From Unio delphinus (Eukaryota; Mollusca; Bivalvia; Unionida; Unionidae), in assembly GCA_029339505.1 (NCBI GenBank), contig JAQISU010000155.1, positions 21,854,001-21,918,000 of the forward strand: a stretch of DNA of 64,000 nucleotides. Direction: 5' to 3'. Under the pieces are notes generated by a model. The model made no database searches. It was not told the DNA's origin and saw only the letters and a program-made list of their open reading frames with translations. Shown piece after piece: positions 1-13,940 of the stretch (position 1 is its first letter; each line of letters opens with the position of its first letter). The position numbers and the translations under genes were made by a program.

Positions 1-374
1 TTTACTATTATGGCAGGCTCTACGTCAAGATTTATTGGTGCGGGCTCATGTGTAGTCCTAATGCTGATTGTGAGACAAAAATTGTTACAAGTTGAAGAGA
101 CATGGTACATACTCTATTGCATGTCAGACTCATGAACGGTCGTCAGCAAACAGGAGCTCACAAACAATCAATTCGTGTAACTTTGCCTTCATATGTTGTC
201 TCCTCAGACTGAAGAGCTAAGCTGATATCGATCCTAGTGTCCTAGTCAATTAATAAGCGCACTCTAATTAGCTTTTTCAAAAGAGTTAGTTAATTCGTCA
301 TTCCTCAGTAGTATATTCACGATAAAAAATAGTCTTACAACCATATCCAGGGATAAAAACATAATTAACCATAT

Positions 375-443
<69 letters not shown>

Positions 444-598
444 TATATTACAGTAGGAAATAATGTCTAAAGCCAATTATCTTTTTAATCAGTTTTAGTT
501 TTGGCATTAATCTCATTTAACTTAATCGCTCTTAGTTGCTAGTAAGTTTGGAAGTGAGCACCGCTGTCTGCAAGTATTTAAGCCACCGCTACCATCAA
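1..598. other. non-coding, with a (CT)n tract
   Basis: No credible coding region. A (CT)n microsatellite fills about 381-440 after a short C run; the Arg-Glu repeat peptide read across it on minus is an artefact. Confidence 0.7.
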
Positions 599-709
599 TT
601 AGAAAAATATCAAAATGCAACTCAAACTTTGAAGCAATTTATTATACTTTATCAACTCGAAAGCCTTAGGAGGGGTCAAGCTAAAATCTTGGGCAAGAAG
701 TCGTTGATA
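599..709 (-). CDS. possible second exon of the CARD gene (weak)
   Basis: An open stretch on minus runs from just after an AG (TACAG, plus-strand position 710) to a TAA at 601-599. It contains the string PPKAFEL followed by a leucine-rich segment, which recalls the RGPKAF.LF pattern of helices 4-5 of CARD domains. The phase would fit the phase-0 donor of the upstream exon (1205-1336). The acceptor has no clear polypyrimidine tract and the last CARD helix is not convincing, so this is a hypothesis only; an ordinary chance ORF is equally possible. Confidence 0.18.
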   Translation of the reverse strand, partial: YQRLLAQDFSLTPPKAFELIKYNKLLQSLSCILIFF

Positions 710-1204
710 CTGTACTCATGCATAATGCGGCAATAATCTGATAAATATATGAGATGTTAATGCTTATTTGGGATAAACTTAAAGCAAACTGCCAAGACAC
801 TTTAAATTCCATAATTCAATCAAGTCAGTCATTTGCAGTTAGTCATTGTCTGGTTCCAGTATCTGAAGTTTAACTCCAACAACGGGAATCTTTGATATGT
901 TTCGAAGAAACACGTTGCTGTGACCTACATTAACCAATTGGATTGTCTTCCTTACCATTCAGAACTGATCATTGTGAATACAGCTACGACAAACTGCTGT
1001 ACCTAAGTAGATATATATGTACTGACTAGCTTTGCTGTCTTATAGCTTTATAGACACTATCATTTTAAGCGAAAATTATTGAACCATGTATTTCACTTCC
1101 TGATGAAATGACCTGAGCAATTTGGGGTAGGAATGCCAACTTTTTCCTTTAAAAAATGAACATAATTGAAGTAACTTGAATTTCATGTGAAATAAGCAGC
1201 TTAC

Positions 1205-1336
1205 CTTAATGAGTTCAATCCAGTCATCTGGTAATACGTTATACTGATGCAGCTTTCCAAGGAAATCGGAGGTAAAAATTATGTCTTGCAGTTGCCCGAA
1301 ATTCTTTTTCAGAACCGTTCGATGATCTTCGTCCAT
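1205..1336 (-). CDS. partial CARD-domain protein, first exon
   Basis: The exon begins with ATG at 1336 and encodes 44 residues ending ELIK before a good splice donor (AAG|GTAAGC, intron starting at 1204). The peptide begins MDEDHRTVLKKNFGQL, then a Leu-rich helix and the VLPDDWIELI segment. This matches helices 1-3 of CARD domains (pattern M..EHR..L..N...L..DL...LL..L...GVLT.DD.EEI). CARDs mediate homotypic assembly in caspase, RIP-kinase and NLR-like signalling. The rest of the protein should lie to the left; only one weak candidate exon (599-709) was found before the window edge. The partner domain, and so the gene identity, is unknown. Confidence 0.5.
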
Positions 1337-2220
1337 TCTGCTGTTTAAACCAACGCTGCTGTAGATCAGAGGAGTTCCAACTATGATGGAAAATTTATTC
1401 TTCCTTCTAAATTACATTGCTGTGTTGTTTTCTTAAGGAATTTCTCACAAAATAGTTTTACCACTCGAAGGACAATATTTTTAAAATATGATCTTTTGAG
1501 AAGTGTAGTGCTTCGTAGGATAAAATGAATGATTTAAAAATATGTATATTTTGTGCATAATTTGGAAACTTAATCACTGAAAAGTATACAAAGAAACGTT
1601 GTTAACAAAGCTGGGCTTTATCCTGTCATACCTCACTGTAAAAATCAGTACAGGTGTAGCTGCAGTTTGACTGGGTTTTTTTGGATTATATACTTGTACT
1701 AACCGTATTAAAGAACTATATATATTAATATTGAGTGTGTAAGGAATATTGCATGCAGTGTGTACGGATCAAATTATCCTTTAAGACCGTTCGATCCATT
1801 CAGTACTTGGTCTATTCATAATTATATTCAAACATGTACAATGTTATACCTCGGCACCATTCCAGCAAAAATAGAACATATATTCGCATACAATATAAAA
1901 AATAACTCGATGTGTTGGTTTATTTTGGTTTCTAACATAATTGGATTTTTTAATACTTGCCTTTTAGCTTGTGTGCAAATCAAATATGAGCTTACATTAT
2001 ATGTAGAACTCTGTGAGCATTGCAGACTGATATTATCTGCAGTCAGGATAATCCAGTATTGAGGGTGTTGATTTCCAGCCACTACCAGACGTTTTAGGCT
2101 TGATATTATACATATAACTCAGTCACGGTTTTCCCTCCATAATTCTTTGACCATAAATGTTATAGTAACTTACAGGTTACCATCAGTGTAATAGATCAAG
2201 ACCCTCAACAAAATTGTAGT

Positions 2221-2223
<3 letters not shown>
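1337..2223. other. non-coding
   Basis: Nothing recognised. Opposite-strand ORFs at 1760-2082 overlap each other and show no family resemblance. Confidence 0.6.

Positions 2224-2224
<1 letters not shown>

Positions 2225-2298
<74 letters not shown>
2225..2298. repeat. (TA)n microsatellite
   Basis: Pure TA dinucleotide tract of about 37 units. Confidence 0.95.
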
Positions 2299-2299
<1 letters not shown>

Positions 2300-2397
2300 C
2301 GTGAGTAAGGTATTACATTTGTTTTATTGACAACCGCTTTAGCGAAAACGTCTAAATTTTCACCCATGAAGGAGGCATGTAAGAGATACCCAAGGAT

Positions 2398-2554
2398 CAG
2401 CGCCGGATTAAGCACCGTGGAGGCCCATAGGCAGTCAAACTTTTGGGGCCCCAGACCCACGGTCACGGTCTCATGGGGGCCCCTCATGGGGCCCATAAAA
2501 GTCGCGGGGTCCATAGGCAGTTGCCTACTCTGCCTAATGGGTAATCCGGGACTG
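2398..2554. mobile_element. hAT-like MITE, 157 bp
   Basis: A GC-rich 157-bp block inside AT-rich DNA. Ends are CAGCGCCGGATTA and TAATCCGGGACTG, imperfect inverted repeats (11 of 13) starting with the CAG...CTG typical of hAT elements. It is flanked by a perfect 8-bp target duplication CCAAGGAT (2390-2397 and 2555-2562). No coding capacity, so non-autonomous. ORFs drawn through it are spurious. Confidence 0.85.
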
Positions 2555-2562
2555 CCAAGGAT

Positions 2563-4399
<1,837 letters not shown>

Positions 4400-4475
4400 T
4401 CCAGTGGCCTATTGGTTAGAGTGTCCGCCTCATATACGTATCATTGCAGGTTCGGACCCTTGCCTAGTAAAAAAA
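4400..4475 (+). mobile_element. SINE head (tRNA-derived), partial
   Basis: A tRNA-like head with an A-box region (TGGCCTATTGGTTAGAGTG) and B-box-like GGTTCGGACCC, followed by CCTAGTAAAAA. It resembles the heads of the fuller SINE copies at 6592, 10147 and 17103, but the shared central domain does not follow. Confidence 0.6.
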
Positions 4476-6591
4476 TACTTAAACGTATGTCACGTTGTAA
4501 TTAATATTAACCAGATTGCCACATTTATATGCAATACCCCGAGGACAATAATTCCCCCTCATATAGATTACAAGGTCAGTCTTGCGAACAATGAGAGGTG
4601 TCAAGCCAGTTGTAACATGGCCATAGGAACTCGTGAATGGCACCTTATTTAGGCAAAGCCAGTTATATAACATGTCCATAACATAGTTCACAGGTAAGTA
4701 ATGAACTTCTGTAATGGCATCAAGGGAACATCAAGTGGGGGTCGTAAATCCACCCTTGACTAACTGCTGGGGAGGGGGCAAAGTCTGCTAATTACGCTGA
4801 CACTGAGACGAAACAATACGGGAATATAAAGATCACATAATGACATCAGCGAGTAGTAACTTCATTTACATTATTGATAAGACTGTCTACTAGCGAAGAA
4901 GGGGCACTAAATTAATAGTATAACAAAGAATGACTAACTTGTTTTTACATATTTGGATGGAATTGATTTAGATTAAAATTTGTTATTACATATCAGCGAT
5001 GTTCTCTGATTGCGGTGATGAGGTAGCGGAATTTACTGACAGGGTGTTGGTCTTGCTGACGGCGGATGGCGACATCAATAGAAGTTTCGTTCCACTTTGC
5101 CGATGAACATTTGCGTCAGAGTGGTGCTACCAGTTCATCATATATGTTCAAATATAATCTTGTTAAGGGTCATATAGAAATCGATAGCTGGAACCAGTCT
5201 AATATACCAATACCACCTTGAGGTCAGGTTGAAGTTATAGCATTAGTACATAAAAACTGCGTTGCTTATGACATACAAAGGCGAATTTCTTGTCACTGAT
5301 GCAATTTGTGGAATCGCTGCAACAATAACCGTTGGACTTGCGTGGCGGCAGTCACGATCACGACAACCATCAAAGGTGCGCCAATCGAAAGGTGCGGCAG
5401 GTGGTGCTCGTAATACATGTTTGTTACGTTTACATTATCGAATACGTGTTTATTCAGAAATTCTTGTGGCCACTCAAAGCAGTCTAGGCGCAGTTACTAA
5501 GCTGTCGCAATGGCTGTCCAGAATAAAATAATTACCATAGCTAAGTTTAAGATTGTTGGCGGAAATCGAAAACAAGCGGCGATTTCGTGCACATATATGA
5601 AACTGCGGTGTTAGTGACCAAATGCTGATTCACGGGCAGTAAACATTGAATATATGTCTTCTATTGCATATTGATCTCGTATAGTAGCATCACTTGAGGT
5701 TCAACACAGGAGGGGAGGCTCACTGCGGGTTCGTGTACACTCACTTATATCACACACACGCGCCTGATTTAACGGAAAGTGATGGAGGTATAAAAGGCTT
5801 ATATCAACATCCGAAATCTGGAACGCTCAAAGTGATACTACTATACTCGATCCAGCTGTTTGCATACAAATATATATCGTTGTTTAATAAAGTACATCTC
5901 CTATATAGAGCTCATAGCTACACTCCTAATGTTATTTATTAAAACTGAACTGAAATAAATTCGAACATATACTGTACTGTGTTACAGGTTTCACACAACT
6001 GCGTAAGACCGCAAAAAAATAGCATCGTCCATTTTAATGAATAAACACAATCGCTGTATTTGTCTTCCTTTGATACATTGTGCCCGTTAGTCTGGTCTCC
6101 TGCTTTTTGTACTTCCTGATACATACTGCGTCATTTGCAGGTTCGGGGTCAATCATACGGATCATACGACGAATGTATGTGAATAGCTGCAATTAGCTGA
6201 CTTTCGAGCCATCAATTGCTTATTAAACAAAGATCGGCCATAATCTGCGAATGCATCAACACTATTTTCATATCATAAAGCCACTGCAATTGAATAAACA
6301 GCCGTGGTGGTCCGAATAAATCGCAGTTTTTCGTTTGCGAAGCAACATGCGATGAATGATATCTTTCATAGAATTAACGCTATTTAAAAAATAGCAATAA
6401 TAAATAATACTGAAAACGTAACATTGGAATATGGATGAAGTTAGAGTAACAGTTTATGAACATGCCAAGACAGTAAGTATAAATCGGTCCCTGATCGATC
6501 TATTTTGACGCTCCTGTATCTAAGGTCAATGTAACACTGTTACAGGGGCTTAAAATGTGGCTTTCCTGCATGATAAGTAAATTTTCATTGG
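4476..6591. other. non-coding
   Basis: No gene recognised; the ORFs at 5262-5531 and 5694-5942 have no family resemblance, splice support or codon pattern I can defend. Confidence 0.55.
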
Positions 6592-6855
6592 ACCGCTCAG
6601 GTGGCCCAGTGGTTAGAGCGTCGGATGCGGGAAGTAATGGGTTCGAACTTCAGCCGAGTCATACTAAAGACTTATATAAATGATAATAACATCTACCTCG
6701 CTTGGCGCACAGCAATTAGCAGTTAGTGTTATGATTGGGAAGGACATCATGCTCCATGTCTGCGACATAATGCCTCAGTGTTAGACATTATTATAAACTA
6801 CCACACTGCAGACATCGTAGCGATATGACTGCAAAATTATTAAAGGTACGTTAAC
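6592..6855 (+). mobile_element. tRNA-derived SINE
   Basis: Head with A box (GTGGCCCAGTGGTTAGAGCG) and B box (GGGTTCGAACTTC), then GCCGAGTCATACTAAAGACTT and the shared central domain (TTAGTGTTATGATTGG ... CATGTCTGCGACATAATG ... GACATCGTAGCGATATGACTG) ending in a short ACGTTAA tail. Same family as the copies at 10147 and 17103. The tRNA cloverleaf is decayed, so this is not a tRNA gene. Confidence 0.85.
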
Positions 6856-8467
6856 AATCCAAATAACACACACACGAACGCGCACACGCACACACACGCG
6901 CGCTGAACTTTTCCTTGACGTAATTTAATCGATTGATCAAACGTGCTCAGGGACATGCCTATTTTGATCATGAGGTTGAGAAGCGAAAGAATAAGACAAA
7001 TGGAGCCACATTGTAATTGTTTGTGTTTCCACTGGCTAACTTTCCATATTCATAAACTTCATAGGTGGTATAGATCTCATAGGTCATAGGTAAAAATCAC
7101 GAGTGTTGATATTGTCATTGTAGATTCAACATGATAAGTCTACATTCTTTTAGTTTCCCCTCCCCAGTTTATATCAAATTGATAGTTGCGTTGTATTTAA
7201 GGAATGGTAACTATTGAAACTGCTATCAAAATATCAAATCTCAAAGTCGCTGACATTGCAAAATTACGTTCAATTTACTTTTCAAATTGTTACGTCGGTC
7301 GGGGTTACAAGCTATTATGTTATAACATTTCTAACAGACCAATGCTGATCGATGGAGTTCTGGACAAAATTCAAGAGATATATCAAAGTTACATCCAAAG
7401 GCCTTGAAATGAAAAGCATTTTTAACAATAACATTTTTTTTAGAAAACGAGCTCTGTTCAAATGAAAAGCTTTTCACGTTCCGTGATTTACTGGTCGTCA
7501 GAGAAGATCATCAGGGCATCGTAATCATTTAAAACTGTCTTCATCAACGTTGGAGATTTCCTTCATTATAATGTCACTTCGTCCATTCATAATTCTTTTA
7601 GCAATGTTCGAACATCCTTTCAGTCCGTCGTCAGTATTGCAAATTCCTCTATCACATTAACAAAACAAAGCCTACGTTTCTCTGGTACTGTGCCAAACCC
7701 AGCGACCAGAAGAGAAGAATGTAACTTCAAATACTGCGTGATTAATTAATTGATCTCGAGGTCAGTAGAGATATATCTCTTGTTACATACGTCTATGCCA
7801 GACAAAGTTAACAACATATGTTTAGAGAGCAGGTCTGAAGTATTTGCCTAGAACTGGCCTTTAAAATGTGAACGTTTATAGTATATAACTATTGCTGAAA
7901 CATTAATTGGTGTTTGACATGTGACCCTAACAATTTGATTTTGTCTCAAAATATGTTGGTTGTTAACCCATTCCTAGTTTTTAGAGTTAATGAAGTCGAT
8001 ACTGATAGTTTCTGGTACAAAATGATATAAAACATATCGCACAACATAGATCTGTTGTTTACAGAAATAAGTTATTTGGTAATTTTGTAGACGTATATAT
8101 TTGTATTGTTTCTTGACTTACTTAAACATATTAAATTTGTCACAGGGGAATAATTATTATGGGTGCTGGTAGCTGATTAATTAAAAATCGAGATTACATA
8201 TTGACATTTTTAAAGCATGATCCTTTACACAATCTCTGTTAGTGAAGATGTGACATAGGTTTTGAAACATGTTACAACTATGGTATATTAACTCTATGAA
8301 TATAGAATATTTCGAACTTTTTAGATGTATTTTCGCATTGAATATACACGTAAGGATGAAAGTCTGGGACAGTTGATCTTTATTTCGTTTTGAACTTATA
8401 CAACACAGAAATGATAAAAAAAATCGTGTACCGTCATTCTTTATTTTTAACAAGCTGAATATATTCG
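6856..8467. other. non-coding
   Basis: Contains a short (CA)n/(CG) tract at about 6867-6902. No gene recognised. Confidence 0.55.
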
Positions 8468-8655
8468 CCCAGGGTGGCCAAGTGTTCTAACGCGTTTGCC
8501 TTAAGGATCACTTGCATCTAACCTCTGTCTGCGTAGGTTCGAGTATCAGATTCGGCCAACGTGTGCCTTTTAGAAAACTTGACAGTAGTTTCCAGTGGAT
8601 CGGTGGTTCTTCCCGGTCCCCAACCCCCAATATATTCTTCGACAAATCATCATCA
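8468..8655 (+). mobile_element. tRNA(Leu/Ser)-like SINE
   Basis: Head reads CCCAGGGTGGCCAAGTG ... and GTAGGTTCGAGTATCAG, with a long segment between the boxes as in tRNAs with a long variable arm. The tail ends in a (CAT)n-like run (ATCATCATCATCAG). It is distinct from the other SINE family in this window. Confidence 0.6.
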
Positions 8656-8689
8656 TCAGTTGAGTTGAGTCACTGAGCTGCTGAACTTT

Positions 8690-9690
8690 GACCAGTTCCT
8701 TCCACTTGCCTCTATCATGTGCCAATGCCTGTGTCTCAGTAAAACTTTCCCTGGTCTATTCTTTGATGTTGTCAGTTCACTTTCTACTCTGTCTACCTCT
8801 CCTTCTGCCACCCTGGACGCTGTCCTGCAGTACTATTGCGGATAGATTGTTGGGTCTAGTGAAATGGCCATAGCATTTCAGCTTTCTCTTTATGGCAGTG
8901 GTAAGGAGGTCGTCATAATGGCCTACTTTTTTCCTCCTGATGGTGGTAGGCACTTCTTTATTTGTGACGCGGTCCATGTAAGAAATGCCAAGGATGGTTG
9001 TGTAGCATCTCATTTCAAGTGCCTGGATTCTTCATTGTAATTCTACTATGAGGGTGTAGGCCTCACATGAATACAAAAATATTGAGATGACTAGTGCTCT
9101 CAATACTCTGATTTTAGTTTTCAGACAGATATTCTTGTCTCTCCAGGTGGGTCTTAGTTTTGACATAGCTGCAGTTGTTTGTGCTGCTCGTGACAAACGT
9201 CCTGCTCTTGATCTCTCTTCGGTGATCATGAAACCAAGATATTTGAACTGGCCCACTGTTTCCAGTTCCTGTCTTCTGACTTTAATTTTGGCTGAGATTT
9301 GTTTGTCACTATTTGTCATCAGCTTTGTCTTCTCGACGCTTATCTCCATGTCAAATCTGAAAGGTTCTTACTAAGGTGGCAAGCTCGTCTTCACTTCCTG
9401 CCAGCCCATCACTATCGTCTGAAAAGCAAAGGTTGGTGATGTTGCGGTCTTCAATGCTGACTGTCCCACAGTGGTTTTCAAGGGCTTCCCTCATGATGCA
9501 CTCTAAGTAGATGTTGAAAAGCGTGGGTGACAGGAGACAGCATTGACGTACTCCAACTGTTGTCTTGAACCGGTCCCCCACATAACCTTGAGCAATGACT
9601 GCACTGGTAGCCTTAGCGTACAGCTGCTTGATGGTATTGGTCAACTTTTGACTCATGTTGTACTTCTTCAATGTGGCCCACAATGTCTAA
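8690..9690 (-). pseudogene. LINE reverse transcriptase, 3' fragment
   Basis: Three consecutive minus-strand reading frames (9683-9351, 9349-9032, 9013-8777) form the end of a non-LTR retrotransposon RT, in order. The first has SPTLFNIYLE and FSDDSDGLAG (degenerate F.DD catalytic motif). The second has the thumb-side KYLGFMIT motif and ALVISIFLYSCEAYTL. The third has the RCYTTILGISYMDRVTN and KLKCYGHFTR motifs seen in RTE-related and similar LINE RTs. A frameshift separates frames 1 and 2 and a stop separates 2 and 3; the endonuclease and 5' RT motifs are absent. Dead 5'-truncated copy; clade not certain. Confidence 0.85.
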
Positions 9691-10146
9691 CGTTCGGGTT
9701 GTTTCGCGTTCGAGCTCACGTTGGGGGCGGCTTCTTTGTCTCTCAAGGAACAGGCACTACATATTGTACTAGTTTCATACATCCGGTCTAGGTATATGTC
9801 ACAGGACAGATCAAGTGAATCTTGTATCAATGGGGAGACGAAATCCGGTTAATAGCATAACCATCGTAAAAATATCTTAAAAGTAGTACACATTTAAAAC
9901 AGAAGAGTTTTCATTATTGCTTCATTAAAAAAAGCATATTCAGACACAAAAGCGTTGTCCTAGTCGTATTATAAAATTCCAGTTGTTAACAATCGATTGA
10001 ATTGTATGCAGTCTGATATAAACGGTCATGTGATACTGGTCAATAATTTTATATACATCGGTAAATTTCCCGGACTACGTTTGGTTCCCTCTTCCCAGGT
10101 AAGTTTTCGTTAAGCTTTGTCTATACCAACACCTCACACCACACCC
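9691..10146. other. non-coding
   Basis: Nothing recognised beyond the LINE edge. Confidence 0.55.
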
Positions 10147-10435
10147 TGACCGCTCCGGTGGCCTCGGATAAGGGAGGTCGCGGGTTCGAACCCTAGGTGA
10201 GTCATAACAAGAACTTATACAAATGGTACTAGCAGCGCCTCGCTTAGCGCTCAGCATTAATACATTAATGTTAGGACTCGTCATCCTGGTCTCAAGATAA
10301 TATGACTGGGTGGGACAAGATGCAACATGTCTGAGGCATGATGCCCCAGTGCTACACATCACTATAAACTGCCATATTGCAAACATCATAGCAATATGAC
10401 TGAATTTGTTTTAAGCTTCGTTAAAAATTAAATAC
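10147..10435 (+). mobile_element. tRNA-derived SINE
   Basis: Begins GACCGCTCCGGTGGCC (A box), B box GCGGGTTCGAACCC, then GTGAGTCATAACAAGAACTT and the same central domain as 6592 and 17103 (TTAGGACTCGTCATCCTGGT, GATAATATGACTGGGTGGGA, CATAGCAATATGACTG). Ends near CTTCGTTAAAAATTAAA. Confidence 0.85.
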
Positions 10436-13093
10436 ACAAAACCCACCCTCCCAGCTCGGTAATTTCCAATCAAAATTTGCAACACTCTGGTTAAAATCGA
10501 TCACGAGAAGTTTTAGAAAATGTAATTGAATAGTCATTTTTGAAATCCAACACTCACTCCTTTTGACAAAGAAAGCATGTTAGCCTTTACAAGCTAATCT
10601 TCAGAATTTATTCAATTTTGATTTGATAATCTATTTCACCGGCCGTTATTAAAGGTCGGGGTCATATGTTGAACAAATGATCTCACTAAAACGATTTTGC
10701 TTTTGAAAAATCGAAATGCGTAGAAAGCAAGAAGAACGAGTGCTATAACACGTCCCACACAGAAGCGTGATGCTAAAAAGAGGGAATTGCCTGGTTTAAA
10801 CAGAATCAGTCAGAATCAATAGATGGGGAAATGTAATCTGTCGCAGAGAATATAGGCTAATTAAATAAAACTGCGATCTTCCAACAAGTGAACGCTTTGT
10901 TAATGAAAACCTACTGATAAGAAAGGAAGTAAACTGAAATTATACGGATTAAATGATTATGATTGGGTATTTATCAATGTGTACATTTTACCTAATCACT
11001 CACAAAGTTACAGTAAAATCTTATCTTGTAAATTATTACGTGACCATTTTCAAAGGACGACTCCGGTCAAATACTGCGCGAATTAATCACTGAAAAGCGT
11101 GGTCTCACATAGTATATATATTGTGATTGCATAATACACTTGATGTTCGAACCATTTCAACTTTCTCTTTACAAATAAAGATTTAATACGACTGAAATGG
11201 CTGCAATTTATTTACATAACAATGAATTTATATATTGAACGAGAGAAGGTCACTTTGACCTTTTGTTGATTTATTAGCTAATGTTAACTGTGTGCTTTAA
11301 ACTCATGACCGCATAGGCGTCATGGAAACTAGGTTCACACTATCTTGTCTAGAATTATGTAACTGCCTCATTACAGAAGTAGGTCAGTATGACTCCTATT
11401 TTAAGCTTCACTGGATTAGGTTACATTTTGTATCTAACATTAATTTCCTGCCCATGCTAAACTCATCAAGTTGATGATGAAGTACATTGGTGTCATCACC
11501 TCGCTCTTACAATCAGAGAAGTTCATTGCATCCATGTTTTGCTAGCTTTGATTACGTTTTGTGTTTAGCTAATAAGCAAGTGAGTTCTTGGACGCTTTTA
11601 CTCATACCATCGTTAATAAAGACACGAAACATCGTGAGGAAATGCATATCGATTGGTACAACGGCACTATTGATAAAAGATGTCTTATTTGTCATTTGTT
11701 TCTTGCTGCAGTGACTTTTGACATTTTGTGTTTGAAGTTCACTTATTGGTTGCTATTGATGTTAGAATAATAAAACCTTATAATTGGAGACACCTCTGTT
11801 TTATAAACAAAAGTTACCGTGACCTATATTTTATATTTTACGAATCATGTTTGTCATTTGTGTTAAGCTCATGACCACATATGTTCCATGCTGTCTACAC
11901 CGTAGCATACAAAGAAGACTCATTCTAACCAATTAAGTTCGAAGTTGGAATACTGCGTATACTGCGTTTGTGCGCATAAGCCATTTACAAAGTGTAAAAC
12001 ATTTACATTCCTGACTGGAGCTTATTTCACAACTATCTTTACATGTACGCTTTATTTGTGAATGGGTCTATCTAGCTGTGAGCCGATGAAGAAAAATAAT
12101 TCCTAATTGCAATTTTTAAAACCGTACCGTTCATGTTTCATTGATATTTACTACTGAACACACATGCCTGTTTTTTTCACCAATTCAGGTATTATAAAAA
12201 CACGGCTTTTACATACAAGACGCGTCTAAGTTCTGCATTTATCGATACACAGATCTGGGCCTCGTATATTGAAGTGTTTTCCTCGTATAGGAAGGTAAAT
12301 ATAATCGATAGTAAAATTGAATCTAGGTTCATTAGGTCACAAATACGTCACGTGATATGTAGTGCAGTTCGGAAAAGTAATATAGATATTAGTTCTCGGT
12401 ACACAGTGAATCACACGATAAATTCTTGAGTTCTGATTGGCTAACTACGTGAATTTGTTTCAGGACAGATTACACGTTCCCTACACCTGACTGTTTCGGA
12501 CTACAATTTGTACACCCTTCTTGTTGGCACAACTGCAAACTCCAACATCATTCGTCACAATGCGTCGTGTAAAATAAACAGAATAACATTAATTAAATAC
12601 ATTCGATTTGATACCAGAAAACGAATTAATTTACAGCATTTGAAAACTCTCTCTTGTTATGTTATCGTGACAAGAAATTATTGAGTCAATGTAGCTATAG
12701 GTGATAGCTAAAGCAGGCAGTTTTACCAAAAAGTAGGGTGTCTATTTCTAACGAGCAGACTTAATTTTTAATAATAATTAGGATAGTTTTAACTAGACAA
12801 TTTGAAACAATATTGACATGTTCTATTCTCGTTTTTTCCTCCTGTTTGTTTACATTTTAAATTCTTACAGATGTTGTAGCGTTAAGAATTTAAAATGTAA
12901 GCCAACATACAATTCCCTGTTTATACCCCAGTGATAAAAACGTTTCCACTTTAAGAAGATGTAATTTTGTTCAAAATGTACGTCATAGTAAGAAATACTA
13001 CTGCTGTCTGTGATATGTTGTAAATGTTTGTCAGTTTTATCCATGGATTTACGAAACAAATTTGATTCTTCAGTATTGTTAATAGACAAATTC
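10436..13093. other. non-coding, with a perfect hairpin
   Basis: No gene recognised. Contains an 18-bp perfect inverted repeat at 12850-12900, listed separately. Confidence 0.55.
12850..12900. repeat. 18-bp perfect inverted repeat (hairpin)
   Basis: Arms 12850-12867 (TTACATTTTAAATTCTTA) and 12883-12900 are exact reverse complements around a 15-nt loop. Could be a foldback remnant or a transcribed hairpin; no target duplication seen. Confidence 0.8.
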
Positions 13094-13126
13094 ACACACA
13101 CACACACACACACACGCCCCTTAAAC

Positions 13127-13223
<97 letters not shown>
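13094..13223. repeat. (CA)n and (TA)n microsatellites
   Basis: CA units at about 13094-13115, a short unique linker, then TA units to about 13222. Confidence 0.95.
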
Positions 13224-13225
<2 letters not shown>

Positions 13226-13469
13226 TTTTTAAAATCTAACGATTAAATAGTTTTGGGTGATTTAGGTGTTTTAGAATTATATATATTGTGGAATGTCTTT
13301 TCTCTGTGTCATCAAACTACAGTTGGATACGAGATTAATGGGTGCACATTTATATTTCGTTCTTTCGATTTCTTAGAATTCTTAGCCATTTTTGCTTAAG
13401 GTCCTAACCCCAGAATTCAGAAAACTCATTTGAAGAATCAAATGTTGTACACGTAGTTACTGTCCCTTA
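13224..13469. other. non-coding
   Basis: Nothing recognised; the right end probably belongs to the older duplicated segment interrupted by the following MITE. Confidence 0.5.
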
Positions 13470-13940
13470 ATTGGTATAACAGTACCAATTGCGCATGTCC
13501 ATGTGGGTGGAGCGTAAGGTTTAGGGTCCATACCAATCAGAAATAAATAACAACACAAGCTATGATTGGTGGATTATGTAAGAGTTGTACTTTCTGTTAG
13601 GCTTAAAAAATAGTTTAGCCTCTTGGCAACATGTGAATTTATGTTAATTCATATACAGATTATATTTTGTATTTTTTTATGATTTTTTGAAAATGTGATA
13701 GACATGACTGAAAATAGGTATGTTGTGACTAGATAACTCATACCCCTGTCTAGTTCCAGCAGAGTTATCTCTCTTAAATGCAATGGAGTACCTGGTTTTG
13801 TCATCATCAAATTGACAATCTAACATTGTTCTCTATAACAGTGTGTGAGATGCATGCTAAATTAGGATAGAAAATATATTTATCTCTCCAAATATTAGCA
13901 TTGAGGTCTATGGAAAAACAATTGGTACCGTGATACCAAT
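13470..13940. mobile_element. TA-flanked MITE, 471 bp
   Basis: Terminal inverted repeats of 21 bp (19 of 21 paired) start ATTGGTAT and are themselves near-palindromic (GGTAT...GTACC). TA dinucleotides flank both ends (13468-13469 and 13941-13942), as expected for Tc1/mariner-type insertion. No coding capacity. The related segment at 17512 lacks the insert, which supports it as a real insertion. Confidence 0.65.

Noticed and set aside
10147..10220. Functional tRNA gene
   Set aside because: A and B boxes belong to a SINE head; cloverleaf decayed and SINE body follows.
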